From JAFGFY01 sp964520425 (GTDB lineage Bacteria; Desulfobacterota; DSM-4660; Desulfatiglandales; HGW-15): a stretch of DNA of 64,000 nt. The notes under the pieces are model-generated. The model did not search any database. It saw nothing but the letters and a program-made list of their open reading frames with translations, and was not told the origin of the DNA. The position numbers and the translations under genes are program-made. This document shows, in pieces, positions 18,148 to 27,739 of this stretch. Each line of letters opens with the position of its first letter. Position 1 is the stretch's first letter. The stretch covers positions 7,341 to 71,340 of the forward strand of contig CAZFMX010000006.1 in assembly GCA_964520425.1 (NCBI GenBank), written 5' to 3'.

Positions 18148-18331
18148 CCTTGTGTCCTAGAAACAACCCTACTGTTGCATAAAAACATAAAAAGAGAATT
18201 CACATAAAGGCACAATGGACAATTTTATTAAAATATGCTTTAATAACCTAATTGTTGCACAGTTTTTATAATGCTGCTTGCCTGCCTTTTGGTGGGTTAT
18301 CCCCCTCAGGAGGGCTTCGTCGCTCTAGAGT

Positions 18332-19825
18332 ATGGTAGAACCTCTTTCGTTGTTACCCATTAGACAGAATAGGGGCTTTCCCCTCATTCTATTCATCGCG
18401 CTTCTATCCTTTATCCTCGCGCAACCGGCAAAGGCCGAATCCATTCCGACAGATCCATATAAGACTGTAACCGCTCTCATGGACCTTCGATCCACATTTA
18501 GTGACGGCGTTCACAGCATTGAGGAAATCGTGCGAATGGCCGAAACCAGGGGATTCAATGTCGTCTTCATTAACGATCATGATCGGATCTCCCTATCCTA
18601 CGGCATCGCACCCTTTAGGAATGTATTAAGGTATAAGAAAGAAAAGCCATCCATCATGACTCATAACCCGGACCGGTACCTTCGTGAGATCGATGAGGTA
18701 TCAAAAAAATACCCTCATATGATCATCATTCCCGGTTGTATCACTTCGGCCTATTACTATTGGACAGGATCCTGGTGGAACAAGGACTTGACCGCCCATG
18801 AATATGATCGCCGAATTCTTGTGATCGATTTAAATAAACCTGAAGATTATGCCCGTATGCCGACCCTGGGCAATGAATGGTCCCTCAAATATACGATTGA
18901 TCTACTCCCAGGTGTACTTATATTCCTCGTTCCCCTTATTATAGGGTTTTTACTTTTAAAGAGGAAAGGTTCTTATCGACGCATCGGTCTAATCTTCATC
19001 ATTGTATCAGCCCTTGCCATTGTGGACTACAACCCTTTCAGGAGCTCTCTTTTTAGCGCCTACCATGGTGATCAAGGCATTGCCCCTTTTCAGGAGTTGA
19101 TCGATTATGTCAACCAAAGAGGCGGGCTCTGTTTCTGGAACTACCCGGAACAAAAATCCGGAATTCGGGAATATGGTCCCATTCATGTAAACACACCACC
19201 TTACCCCGAAGTCCTCCATCAATCTCGAAGCTATATGGGATTTTCGGCCATATATGGAGAAAATCCCACCATCACAGATCCTGGAAAGGAGTGGGACAGG
19301 GTCCTAAATGAATATTGTCAAGGACAGAGAGAAAAGCCTTCGTGGGGAATATCCACAGCCGACTTTCACGAGGATGGTCGATGGGGACTGAAATTAGGGG
19401 TCTATCCGACCACCCTTCTGGTAAAGGATCTCTCCAAAGAGGGTGTCATGGAGGCTATAAGAAGCGGCCGTATGTACTGTTCGCGGGGTGATGGACAGAC
19501 CTGGCCAAAGCTGGAGTATTTCAATGTCTATGGAGAGGAAGAGAATAAGGCCTTCATGGGGGATACACTGAGAACTTCACGTTTCCCCCTCATCGCGTTT
19601 AGAGTCTCAGATGACAGGGAAAAATTTAAGGATAAGGATACAACAATCCATCTCATTCGCGGCGGGACCCTGATACACACTTTTAAAGGAAAAACGCCCA
19701 TGGAAATCAAATACACGGACGAAACAGCACAGTCGAATGTGAAGACCTATTACCGAATTATAGACAGCAGAAAACACCTGACTTCCAATCCGATATTTAT
19801 AGAATACAAACCCAAGGAATTTTAG
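18332..19825 (+). CDS. Membrane-anchored PHP-like domain protein
   Basis: 497 residues with a signal peptide or anchor (residues 18-36, FPLILFIALLSFILAQPAKA). The PHP phosphoesterase fold is suggested by ALMDLRSTFSDGVHSIEEIV, NVVFINDHDRIS, IIIPG and ISTADFHEDG. The normal first metal motif HxH is replaced by RST and the later AHP/SDAH motifs are altered, so metal binding may be reduced or different. Two membrane helices (about 190-235) interrupt the domain. The C-terminal 110 residues are beta-rich. The TAG stop falls on the first base of the repeated sequence that flanks the assembly gap. Confidence 0.7.
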   Translation: MVEPLSLLPIRQNRGFPLILFIALLSFILAQPAKAESIPTDPYKTVTALMDLRSTFSDGVHSIEEIVRMAETRGFNVVFINDHDRISLSYGIAPFRNVLRYKKEKPSIMTHNPDRYLREIDEVSKKYPHMIIIPGCITSAYYYWTGSWWNKDLTAHEYDRRILVIDLNKPEDYARMPTLGNEWSLKYTIDLLPGVLIFLVPLIIGFLLLKRKGSYRRIGLIFIIVSALAIVDYNPFRSSLFSAYHGDQGIAPFQELIDYVNQRGGLCFWNYPEQKSGIREYGPIHVNTPPYPEVLHQSRSYMGFSAIYGENPTITDPGKEWDRVLNEYCQGQREKPSWGISTADFHEDGRWGLKLGVYPTTLLVKDLSKEGVMEAIRSGRMYCSRGDGQTWPKLEYFNVYGEEENKAFMGDTLRTSRFPLIAFRVSDDREKFKDKDTTIHLIRGGTLIHTFKGKTPMEIKYTDETAQSNVKTYYRIIDSRKHLTSNPIFIEYKPKEF

Positions 19826-20034
19826 ATTTTTGATTTGCGATTTTTGATTAGGGAGAGGAAGATGATGAGATGGATGAGANNNNNNNNNNNNNNNNNNNNN
19901 NNNNNNNNNNNNNNNNNNNNNNNNNNNNNNNNNNNNNNNNNNNNNNNNNNNNNNNNNNNNNNNNNNNNNNNNNNNNNNNGATTTTTGATTTGCGATTTTT
20001 GATTAGGGAGAGGAAGATGATGAGATGGATGAGA
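19825..20034. repeat. 55-bp identical sequences on both sides of the N gap
   Basis: Bases 19825-19879 and 19980-20034 are the same 55-nt sequence, starting GATTTTTGATTTGCG. They sit immediately left and right of a run of exactly 100 Ns. This is what two overlapping contig ends look like when a scaffolder inserts a default gap instead of merging them. The repeat itself contains GATTTTTGATT units similar to those after the next gene (20407-20440). Confidence 0.9.
19880..19979. other. Assembly gap (100 N)
   Basis: A run of exactly 100 N characters is a placeholder of unknown length. Because its flanks are identical for 55 bp, the real distance may be zero or negative, so no sequence may be missing. 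A tandem repeat collapsed here would also give this picture. Confidence 0.98.
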
Positions 20035-20381
20035 AAGAGCTAAAAGACAGGACGAAATCTTTTGCCTTAAGAGTAATGAAGTTAGTAAGTTCTCTACCCA
20101 AGACTCTCATGGCCCAGGTGATCGGAAGGCAACTCGCCAAATCCGGCACGTCTGTAGGGGCAAACTATAGATCCGCATGCAGAGCGCGTTCCAAGGCGGA
20201 ATTCACTGCCAAACTTGGTATTGTCGAAGAAGAGGCTGACGAGAGTGCATTTTGGATGGAGATCATCATAGAAAGTAGTATGTTAAAGGGGGATAAATCA
20301 ATACAACCACTACTCAATGAAGCAAATGAACTAGTAGCCATCATGGTGGAATCACGAAAAACAGTGAGAACACGCTCTTGA
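20025..20381 (+). CDS. Four-helix-bundle protein (S23 / 23S rRNA intervening-sequence family)
   Basis: 118 residues with the family hallmarks: RTKSFALRVMKLVSSLPKT, then QLAKSGTSVGANYRSACRA and KLGIVEEEADESAFWMEII. These proteins form homopentameric four-helix bundles. Their function is unknown; relatives are encoded in 23S rRNA insertions or act as accessory proteins of diversity-generating retroelements. No reverse transcriptase is visible. The gene is bracketed by (A)ATTTTTGATT-type short repeats on both sides, the left side overlapping its first codons and the gap flank. A second family member lies at 44334-44762. Confidence 0.88.
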   Translation: MDEKELKDRTKSFALRVMKLVSSLPKTLMAQVIGRQLAKSGTSVGANYRSACRARSKAEFTAKLGIVEEEADESAFWMEIIIESSMLKGDKSIQPLLNEANELVAIMVESRKTVRTRS

Positions 20382-20446
20382 TAATAACGAATTGACTATA
20401 TACCCAATCAAAAATCAAAAATTTAAAATAAAAAATCCAAAATCCC
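20382..20446. repeat. Low-complexity AATCAAAAATC repeats after the four-helix-bundle gene
   Basis: The stretch 20403-20444 is built from AATCAAAAATC and AAAATCCAAAATC units. It is the inverted counterpart of the GATTTTTGATT units to the left of the gene (19825-19855 and 19980-20005), so the gene is framed by inverted short repeats. The asnB start codon follows at 20447 directly after the repeat. Confidence 0.6.
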
Positions 20447-22366
20447 ATGTGCGGCATCTGCGGAAAACTGAATTTTAATGGTAAAAGGGTAAGTGAAGAC
20501 CTTATCAGGAAGATGTGTGGATCTTTTTCCTATCGCGGACCTGATGATGAAGGCGTTCACGTGTCTCCTCCCATTGGGCTCGGCCATCGAAGGCTGAGCA
20601 TCATCGATCTTTCACCTGCCGGGCATCAGCCCATGTGTAATGAAGACGGGACCATATGGCTTGTCTACAATGGAGAAATATATGACTTCAATGCCATAAG
20701 AGAAAGGTTGAAATCAAAGGGACATACTCTAAAAAGCCGAACCGATACGGAAACAATCATCCATCTCTATGAAGAAGAAGGCACTGATTGTCTCAAACAC
20801 CTGAATGGTATGTTTGGATTCGCCCTTTGGGATGGGCGGAGACAGAGGTTATGGCTCGGAAGGGACCGTCTGGGCATCAAGCCTCTCATTTACTATTGGG
20901 ACGGACAACAACTGATCTTTGCCTCGGAAATCAAGGCTATTCTATGTGATCCTGACGTGCCGCGAGAAATAGATCCCGAGGCCCTGGATCTCTACCTGAC
21001 CCTAAACTATATTCCTCCACCTTGGACAATCTTTAAGAACATTCGGAAGTTGATGCCGGGCACCTGGCTTACCGTAGAAAAGGGAGAAATCTCCATTGAA
21101 CCCTACTGGAATATTCCAGCAGTGATCGACAGTGAGGAGACGCATACTGACCCTCATGCTCCCGCGGAAACCCTCAACGATATCAAACGCCATCTTTACA
21201 CTCTCATGGAAGATGCGGTTGCGCGTCGTCTCATATCGGACGTTCCCTTCGGCGCTTTTCTCAGCGGCGGGATAGACTCAAGTCTCATTGTTGCCCTCAT
21301 GTCCAGGAACTCCAATCGTCCTGTAAAGACCTTCTCAATCGGCTATGAAGACCTCCCCTCCTTCGATGAGACAAAATATGCTAGGGATGTCGCCTCGTTT
21401 CACGGAACCGAACACCAGGAGTTTAAGCTTGGACATAGAGATATCCTGGATGCCTTTCCTCTGGTCCTGGAATGCGTGGATGAACCATTTGCAGATTCTT
21501 CCGCCGTTCCCACCTACATCGTCTCCAGGGAGACGAGAAAACACGTGACCGTAGCCCTCTCCGGAGATGGCGGAGACGAACTCTTTGCCGGATACAGGAT
21601 GTATCAAGGGGAACGTTGGTCACAATACTTCAAGAAGATTCCCCGATTTATAAAAGATGGGCTCATCGCCCCGTTCATCAATGCGTTACCTGACTCGAGG
21701 GATAAACCAAGCCTGGAAAGGATTCGAAGGGCCAAGAAATTTATCAGGGGGATGAACCTCGATTTCCCACAACGATTTTCCCGATGGCGAGAGGTTTTTC
21801 CCCTTTCTCTGAGGCAAAGTCTGTTAACGAACCCTCCTGATGACGATTTCTATCTTTCTCTTATTCAAAGAATCATCAGGGATGAAAAAGATCGTTTTAC
21901 TAACGATATCATTAACTTGATGCTATATATGGATGTAAGAGGTTTACTTCATGGGGATATGCTCACCAAGGTGGATCGGATGAGCATGGCCAATTCCCTC
22001 GAAGTCCGAGTTCCTTTTTTAGATCACACCTTTGTTGAATATGTCTTTCAATTAAAGGGGAATCTGAAGCTGAAAGGGAAGACCGGAAAATATATCCTGA
22101 TGGAGACTTTCAAGGACCTGTTGCCTCCTTCTCTACATAATCGACCAAAATGGGGTTTTGAGATGCCTATCGGGGCCTGGCTCAGGAATGAGTTGAAGTT
22201 CCTCATTGATGAGTATTTAGCCAAAGATGTCATCAGACAGCAAGCCATCTTTGATTTTGACGTTATTCAGGGATTGATCAACGATCACATGAATGGACGC
22301 CAAGATACCTCATGGCACCTCTGGAACCTGATCGTCTTTCAGCACTGGCACAAGACGTACCTCTGA
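20447..22366 (+). CDS. asnB: Asparagine synthase (glutamine-hydrolysing)
   Basis: 639 residues, normal for the AsnB family. The N-terminus MCGICG leaves Cys2 as the class II amidotransferase nucleophile, and RTDTETIIHLYEEEG and FGFALWD complete that domain. The synthetase domain has the PP-loop SGGIDSSLIVAL (near residue 273) and SGDGGDELFAGY (near 371). It converts aspartate, ATP and glutamine to asparagine in the cytoplasm. Some homologues in this size class modify exopolysaccharide or act in surface-glycan loci, but no glycan genes flank it. It starts immediately after the repeat downstream of the four-helix-bundle gene. Confidence 0.93.
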   Translation: MCGICGKLNFNGKRVSEDLIRKMCGSFSYRGPDDEGVHVSPPIGLGHRRLSIIDLSPAGHQPMCNEDGTIWLVYNGEIYDFNAIRERLKSKGHTLKSRTDTETIIHLYEEEGTDCLKHLNGMFGFALWDGRRQRLWLGRDRLGIKPLIYYWDGQQLIFASEIKAILCDPDVPREIDPEALDLYLTLNYIPPPWTIFKNIRKLMPGTWLTVEKGEISIEPYWNIPAVIDSEETHTDPHAPAETLNDIKRHLYTLMEDAVARRLISDVPFGAFLSGGIDSSLIVALMSRNSNRPVKTFSIGYEDLPSFDETKYARDVASFHGTEHQEFKLGHRDILDAFPLVLECVDEPFADSSAVPTYIVSRETRKHVTVALSGDGGDELFAGYRMYQGERWSQYFKKIPRFIKDGLIAPFINALPDSRDKPSLERIRRAKKFIRGMNLDFPQRFSRWREVFPLSLRQSLLTNPPDDDFYLSLIQRIIRDEKDRFTNDIINLMLYMDVRGLLHGDMLTKVDRMSMANSLEVRVPFLDHTFVEYVFQLKGNLKLKGKTGKYILMETFKDLLPPSLHNRPKWGFEMPIGAWLRNELKFLIDEYLAKDVIRQQAIFDFDVIQGLINDHMNGRQDTSWHLWNLIVFQHWHKTYL

Positions 22367-22410
22367 GTTTATTAACGTTGCAGTCTAATACCGAGATTCC
22401 ATTTCACCGC

Positions 22411-22530
22411 TGTCATTCCCGCGCCCGTCCTCCGCAATAGCTCTGCTATGGAGGGTGGAAACGCGTGAATCCAGCCTATTCAGCATACTACTGGATTCCA
22501 GCTCCCCGTTTCACTACGGCTGGAATGATA
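22411..22530. repeat. Dispersed nested palindromic repeat (TCATTCC...GGAATGA type)
   Basis: Outer arms TCATTCC (22413-22419) and GGAATGA (22522-22528) and inner arms GAATCCAG (22467-22474) and CTGGATTC (22491-22498) form a nested palindrome. Elements of this sort are common extragenic repeats in proteobacteria. A second, divergent one with similar ends is at about 50372-50560. Confidence 0.6.
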
Positions 22531-22582
22531 TATTTGATTACATGGCTATTAGCATCTACCTTTTTTCATTGAGGACTCTTCA

Positions 22583-23710
22583 TTGAAAACCGAATCTAAG
22601 AGGATTGTCTGCCGTATGTTTTGGGGTACCGAAGGCGGGTTTCAAAATATCGCGCAACGATCCCTTTTTCTTTTCATCCTCTCAATACTCTTCTTGTCGA
22701 CCACGGGCTGTAGCCTAACCTACGTTTATCACGCTGCAAAAGGCCAGTATCAACTGCTTCATGATTCCATTCCGGTAGAAGAGGCCCTCGCAGGAGAGAC
22801 CCTCGGTTCCGAAGAGAACGAACGGCTTCGACTCGTGGCCCTGGTGAAGGCATTCGGAGAGGATGAACTTGGACTCAAAAAGACCGAAAACTATCAAACC
22901 GTCTACCTTGAGTCGAATCAGGCGCCCATGTATGTATTGTCAGCTTCCCCCAAGGATCGTCTCAGACAAGTGACATGGTGGTTTCCCATTGTCGGAAGGC
23001 TCCACTATCTACCCTTCTTTGATCTGGAAGAAGCAAAGAAGAAAAAAGAGTACCTGCTTCACAAGGACCTTGATGTGTTTATGGGGGTCGCCGATGCATA
23101 CAGCACGCTGGGTTGGTTTAAGGATCCTGTGACCATGAACCTTCTCGAGGGATCCACTCTGGATCTCGTGGAGACGATTCTGCACGAAATGACCCACACG
23201 ACCCTTTATATCAAGGGAGAAGGTGAGTTCAATGAAAGCATCGCCGTTCTGGTGGGGAAGGCTGGGGCGGTTGAGTTTTTCGAAAGCAAATACGGCCCAT
23301 TTGACCCCTTAACCATTGAGGCAAGGAAAAGTATGGCTGATGAACGCATCTTTTCTTCCTACTTGGATTCTCTTCTCAATGAACTGGATCAACTCTACAA
23401 TTCCCCAATAAGTTACCAGGAGAAACTGATCCTAAGGGAGAAGGTCTTTGCGTCATTCCTTGACCGATTTGTTGAGGTCAAGGCGCAATTGCAGACAGAT
23501 TATTTCACACACTTTGGAATTGTCGGACTAAACAATGCCTATCTCATGGCCATCGGTCTCTACCACCGGGATTTTGCCCTTTTTGATGCGCTGTTAAAGG
23601 AAAACAAGAATTCGGTGAAAGAAACCATTGCATACTTGCGGGATATCTCTAAAAAAGATGAACTTGGGCTGGAATGGCTGAAGAATCACGTCAAGGAGAC
23701 TTCTCCTTAA
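22583..23710 (+). CDS. Lipoprotein aminopeptidase-like protein (COG4324 type)
   Basis: 375 residues from a TTG start. The N-terminus is basic and then hydrophobic with a lipobox ending STTGC near residue 42, so it should be an envelope lipoprotein. A zinc-protease motif HEMTH (near 201) with a downstream glutamate in FNESIAVLVG matches the predicted aminopeptidase family COG4324. The family's substrate is not established. It is flanked by palindromic repeats upstream and a ~250-bp gap downstream and appears to be transcribed alone. Confidence 0.8.
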   Translation: MKTESKRIVCRMFWGTEGGFQNIAQRSLFLFILSILFLSTTGCSLTYVYHAAKGQYQLLHDSIPVEEALAGETLGSEENERLRLVALVKAFGEDELGLKKTENYQTVYLESNQAPMYVLSASPKDRLRQVTWWFPIVGRLHYLPFFDLEEAKKKKEYLLHKDLDVFMGVADAYSTLGWFKDPVTMNLLEGSTLDLVETILHEMTHTTLYIKGEGEFNESIAVLVGKAGAVEFFESKYGPFDPLTIEARKSMADERIFSSYLDSLLNELDQLYNSPISYQEKLILREKVFASFLDRFVEVKAQLQTDYFTHFGIVGLNNAYLMAIGLYHRDFALFDALLKENKNSVKETIAYLRDISKKDELGLEWLKNHVKETSP

Positions 23711-23963
23711 CGTTGTAAAAAATGGACATGCTGTCATTCAATCCATACAAATAAATAATCAAGAGATATGGGTTATGGTATCTTTTCTCCGATTCCGAGT
23801 CTCACGGCCTGGTCATTTCAAAAAAAACATAATCCTTTCCATATTTGAAAAGGTTTTATAACTAGGGTACCCATTATGCGGTGAAGTCATAGTAATCTAT
23901 ACTTCCCCAGCACCACAACCGTTGAAGCTTTTCGGCTGATGCCAAGGCCTTCAATCCGAACGA

Positions 23964-26900
23964 ATGAAAAAAATGAAACTCAAAAAAAAATTCCTCATCG
24001 CTCTTGGCGTCTTCCTTCTCCTCGTTGTGATGTCTGTTGCCGGAACGCTTTTCTACTATTACTCACACCCTGATTCTATAGAACAGCTCGTAGTGAGGAT
24101 GGTTTCCCAATCCACGGGTATGTCGTGTACTTTTGAGAATCTCTCCTATTCTCTTTACCCGCTGACTGTCAGAGCAGACACCATCACTCTCGGGCCATTT
24201 GATGATCGGAAGGGTTTTCATTTGAGGATCTCTGATTTGGCTGCAGACATGGCCATGGAAGGCCGGTTTGGACACAAGACTCTCATCATTAGACAGATCA
24301 AGGTTCGCAAACTCCTGTTGAATATTCCGGGACAATTTGTGATGCCGGAGTACAGAACAGGACAAAACTCTCCTTCTTTCCTTTCGCGAATATTAAGGTG
24401 GACGGTCACATGGTTCATGTTCAGGGATATAAACCTCGAAGAGGTAGCGGTTTTAGACGGAAAAATCATATCCCTATTCGGAGAGCAGAGGATGGAGGTC
24501 AAAGGAATTCGCGCAAACATGAATCCTGATCGCCATATAGAAATCTCCTGTAGTCTGGTCTTGGAATGGCCGTCTCAAGGCATTCAGTTCACCGCTCCCG
24601 AGATTCATATGACCACGCAAGATGCCATCTCGCTTAAGGCTCCACAGATCACAGGGTTTCTTAAGACAACCAAGGCCGCATTTCAGAGTCCGGCAATTGA
24701 TGTCAAAGACATGGAAACCGAGGGAACGATCCGGTATTCCCCGGAATACAAAACACTGGACCTTGAATCCCTTGAGTTCCATTTCGATGGCGTGCACCTA
24801 AAACAAGACCACGACACACTGTGGTCGCCGTTTTCTATGAAGGCCCAACTGACGGGTTCCCTCAATATCGAGAACCGAATGCTCAATGTCACCGGGCTTG
24901 ACTTGAACGCCGATGACGCCCTTCAGCTGAAAGGGAAAATGGACATAGAAATAGGGACTCAAACCGACATTCGATTGAATATTCTGAAAGGGCATATCTT
25001 ATCTGACAGGTTGCTTGCCTTCCTACCGGACGATGGAATGGAAGGGGTCACGGTCAATGTGTCAGGGCCGATCCTTTTTCAAGGAGAGATGAGCGGCCGA
25101 AAAATACAGGAAGACTGGGGCTTCCACACAGACCTTGACGTTGGCCTTGAGGCTAATGGAATCTCATACATGAGAAACCAAACCGGGTTCGAAGGCGAGT
25201 TCTACGGAAACTTGCGTGTGTCAGGCGAACTTCCAAAGCTCTCCCTTTCCGCCAATTTGAAGAGTGAGCAGATCAGAATGGAGTTCGGTACCAGAGACCT
25301 TCTTATGAAGCAGGTTCAGATTGAGTTTACAAAGGGTGAAATGGATATTGAGCAAACATCCCTTCTCCTCCCTGATATCCGCCTCGAAACGTCCCTTCTA
25401 AGAAATATGCACGCATCCCTGGTTTTTGAGCAAGGCTTACTAAACATGAAGTCCCATGGCCAAGACGTCGGTCTCATTGAGTCCGCACAAATGCTTGGGC
25501 TGATACCTTCTGAATGGCGATTTGACGGTCTCAGTGATCTTGAGCTGGGCGCCGTACAAAATAGGGAAAAGGGTTGGACTTTGAATCTTAAAATCGGTCT
25601 TCACCATCTGGCCTTTGAAAAGGTCAATGCCGACTATTTCGGAGAAGCCCTCTCTCTTTTCTTGGACGTAAACGGGGAACTGGACCCCAAAGGATCTTCT
25701 GTGGCTTTTCGGACGGCTCTGACCTCAGATGAAGGTGAGCTTCTCCTTGATCGTTTCTATTTGAACTTGAACAATAATAGTTTTTCTTCTTTTCTTAAGT
25801 GTACATACGACATCCCGAATCAGACAATTCATATATCATCACACCAGATTCATTTGAAAGATGTTCTGGATCTTACTTTGGAGGGCATGCTTTATCTTGG
25901 GGTTGAGAACCCGCATGCTGATCTCTCGGTCAAAATACCAAAGACCCCTCTGAAACCCCTCTTCCATCATTTTATCCTGGAACCGTTTCAAACGGAAAAA
26001 CCCTTTTTCGCCTCAATCGATTTGGCAGGTGATGTTTCAGCGGACCTGAGTTTCACAGGTTGGATCTCCGAGTGGATGATCAAAGGACATGGCTGGTGGG
26101 ATGAGGGTCGATTCGCCTCCGCGGACATGGCTGTTGACTTCTCAGGAATCGACCTTGATCTGCCTATATGGTTACAGACCCAAAACATTGGACATCAACC
26201 GGAACCTGTCCGAGGGACGTTATTTATTCAGAATTTAAAAATGCCTATTATCGACAACCAGCCCCTCCAACTCCCTCTAAAGATGGATCCCAATCGGTTT
26301 TCGGTTGACGAACCTACGGTGTTAATGGTTTCGGGCGGGATAGCGGAAGTTGGTCCTATCCTTTGTGAAAATATCATCTCTTCGAATCGATCCATTAGAA
26401 CTAGCTTGCGACTAGATGGAATCGACAGCGGCTCCTTTTTCTCTCAACTCCTGCCCATACCGGTGCATGGAACCATAGAGGGTGAGTTGGATACCGTACG
26501 ATTTGAGGAGAATACGCTCCACAGCTCCGGTCAAATCCGCGCTCAAGCCTTTGAGGGTGAAATTCTCCTATCCAGCCCGGGGATATCCGGCCTTTTCTCG
26601 TCATTTCCCCAATATAGAGCCAATATCAGCATCAAAGATATAGATCTCTACGAACTGACCAAGGGAACATCATTCGGAGAAATACAGGGGATATTGCACG
26701 GGTACATTCATGACCTCGAAATCGCTAATGGACAGCCACAGAAATTTGACCTTCTGCTGGAAACCATGAAGACAAAAGGGGTCGATCAGAAAATAAGCGT
26801 ACAAGCAATGGATAATATTGCCAGAATCGGTGGTGGAGCGAGTCCGTTCAGGGGGATCTCAGGGGCCTTCATTTCCGTATTTGAGAGACTTCCCTACAGC

Positions 26901-27110
26901 AAAATAGGAATTCGAGCGTCCCTGGCCAATGATTCCTTCAAAATAAAAGGCTCGGATTGGAAAGGCGGACCCGATTATCTTGTGAAAAGTGGTGGCATTC
27001 CAAGAGTAGATGTAGTAAATCATAGTCCAGACACCCCAATCAGTTTCAAATCTATGATAAAGAGAATCAAGGGGATCATAGCCTCAAAAAGTGGCCCTAT
27101 GATAGAATGA
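23964..27110 (+). CDS. YdbH-family (AsmA-like) intermembrane lipid transport protein
   Basis: 1048 residues. One N-terminal membrane helix (about 9-32, FLIALGVFLLLVVMSVAGTLFYYY) is followed by a very long beta-strand-rich periplasmic region of repeating-beta-groove type. The C-terminal part (FDLLLETMKTKGVDQKISVQAMDNI and IGGGASPFRGI) matches the YdbH/DUF end domain. Family members are thought to bridge inner and outer membranes and carry phospholipid. The next gene encodes a YdbL-like protein, the usual partner. A separate YnbE lipoprotein gene, found between these two in Escherichia coli, is not visible here. Function is by family analogy. Confidence 0.8.
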   Translation: MKKMKLKKKFLIALGVFLLLVVMSVAGTLFYYYSHPDSIEQLVVRMVSQSTGMSCTFENLSYSLYPLTVRADTITLGPFDDRKGFHLRISDLAADMAMEGRFGHKTLIIRQIKVRKLLLNIPGQFVMPEYRTGQNSPSFLSRILRWTVTWFMFRDINLEEVAVLDGKIISLFGEQRMEVKGIRANMNPDRHIEISCSLVLEWPSQGIQFTAPEIHMTTQDAISLKAPQITGFLKTTKAAFQSPAIDVKDMETEGTIRYSPEYKTLDLESLEFHFDGVHLKQDHDTLWSPFSMKAQLTGSLNIENRMLNVTGLDLNADDALQLKGKMDIEIGTQTDIRLNILKGHILSDRLLAFLPDDGMEGVTVNVSGPILFQGEMSGRKIQEDWGFHTDLDVGLEANGISYMRNQTGFEGEFYGNLRVSGELPKLSLSANLKSEQIRMEFGTRDLLMKQVQIEFTKGEMDIEQTSLLLPDIRLETSLLRNMHASLVFEQGLLNMKSHGQDVGLIESAQMLGLIPSEWRFDGLSDLELGAVQNREKGWTLNLKIGLHHLAFEKVNADYFGEALSLFLDVNGELDPKGSSVAFRTALTSDEGELLLDRFYLNLNNNSFSSFLKCTYDIPNQTIHISSHQIHLKDVLDLTLEGMLYLGVENPHADLSVKIPKTPLKPLFHHFILEPFQTEKPFFASIDLAGDVSADLSFTGWISEWMIKGHGWWDEGRFASADMAVDFSGIDLDLPIWLQTQNIGHQPEPVRGTLFIQNLKMPIIDNQPLQLPLKMDPNRFSVDEPTVLMVSGGIAEVGPILCENIISSNRSIRTSLRLDGIDSGSFFSQLLPIPVHGTIEGELDTVRFEENTLHSSGQIRAQAFEGEILLSSPGISGLFSSFPQYRANISIKDIDLYELTKGTSFGEIQGILHGYIHDLEIANGQPQKFDLLLETMKTKGVDQKISVQAMDNIARIGGGASPFRGISGAFISVFERLPYSKIGIRASLANDSFKIKGSDWKGGPDYLVKSGGIPRVDVVNHSPDTPISFKSMIKRIKGIIASKSGPMIE

Positions 27111-27150
27111 CCAGGTCAGTACCCGTTATCTTCACCTTAAGGGGAGGGAC

Positions 27151-27699
27151 ATGAAAATGAATCAAAAACTTATTTGGCCGACTATATTGTGTATGATGAT
27201 ATTTATCTTTGCCTGTGTAACCGTTAATATCTACTTTCCTGCCGAGCAGGTGGAAACCATGGCAGGGGAGATTGTTGATGAGATCAGGGGGCAAGAAGGC
27301 GCTGAAGAACATTCGTTTCTCATGAAGCCTATACCATCCTTTGTGCAAAGTGCCATTCTGCTTCTGTCTCCATCCAATGCCTGGGCTCAGGACGCGACAA
27401 CCGTTTCAAACGCCACCATCCGCGGCCTCAAAGAAAAAATGAAAGTTCGCTACGCTCAGCTCAAGCCTTTTTATCAAAAGGGTATGCTTCAGGAGGGTGA
27501 TGACGGTTACATATCCATTGCAACTTCCGATGAATTGGGGCTCAAAGAAAAGAGAGATCTCAACGCCCTTGTGGATGCAGAGAATAAGGATCGAGAAATG
27601 CTGTACGCCGAAGTCGCAAGAGTCTTGGTCATAGATTCGAGTCAAATCAATAAAGTGGCAGAAATTTTTGCCAAAGAATGGCAGAAACCAATCCGCTAA
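27151..27699 (+). CDS. YdbL/DUF1318 family exported protein
   Basis: 182 residues with a signal anchor and possible lipobox (IFIFACVTVNIYFP). DUF1318 features are visible: VNIYFPAEQVETMAGEIVDEIRGQ at the N-terminus, and TIRGLKEKMKVRYAQLKPFY, QEGDDGYI and NALVDAENKDREMLYAEVA in the second half, here described as helical. It starts 40 bp after the YdbH-like gene with GGGAGGG just upstream, so the two are co-transcribed. YdbL proteins are periplasmic and are proposed to chaperone or modulate YdbH/YnbE bridges. Confidence 0.82.
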   Translation: MKMNQKLIWPTILCMMIFIFACVTVNIYFPAEQVETMAGEIVDEIRGQEGAEEHSFLMKPIPSFVQSAILLLSPSNAWAQDATTVSNATIRGLKEKMKVRYAQLKPFYQKGMLQEGDDGYISIATSDELGLKEKRDLNALVDAENKDREMLYAEVARVLVIDSSQINKVAEIFAKEWQKPIR

Positions 27700-27739
27700 T
27701 TCCTTCACTATAAAAAATTGAGACACCAAAGGGAGTCCA

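Noticed and set aside
20025..20381. Four-helix-bundle gene as part of a diversity-generating retroelement
   Set aside because: No reverse transcriptase or template/variable repeat pair is visible around it.
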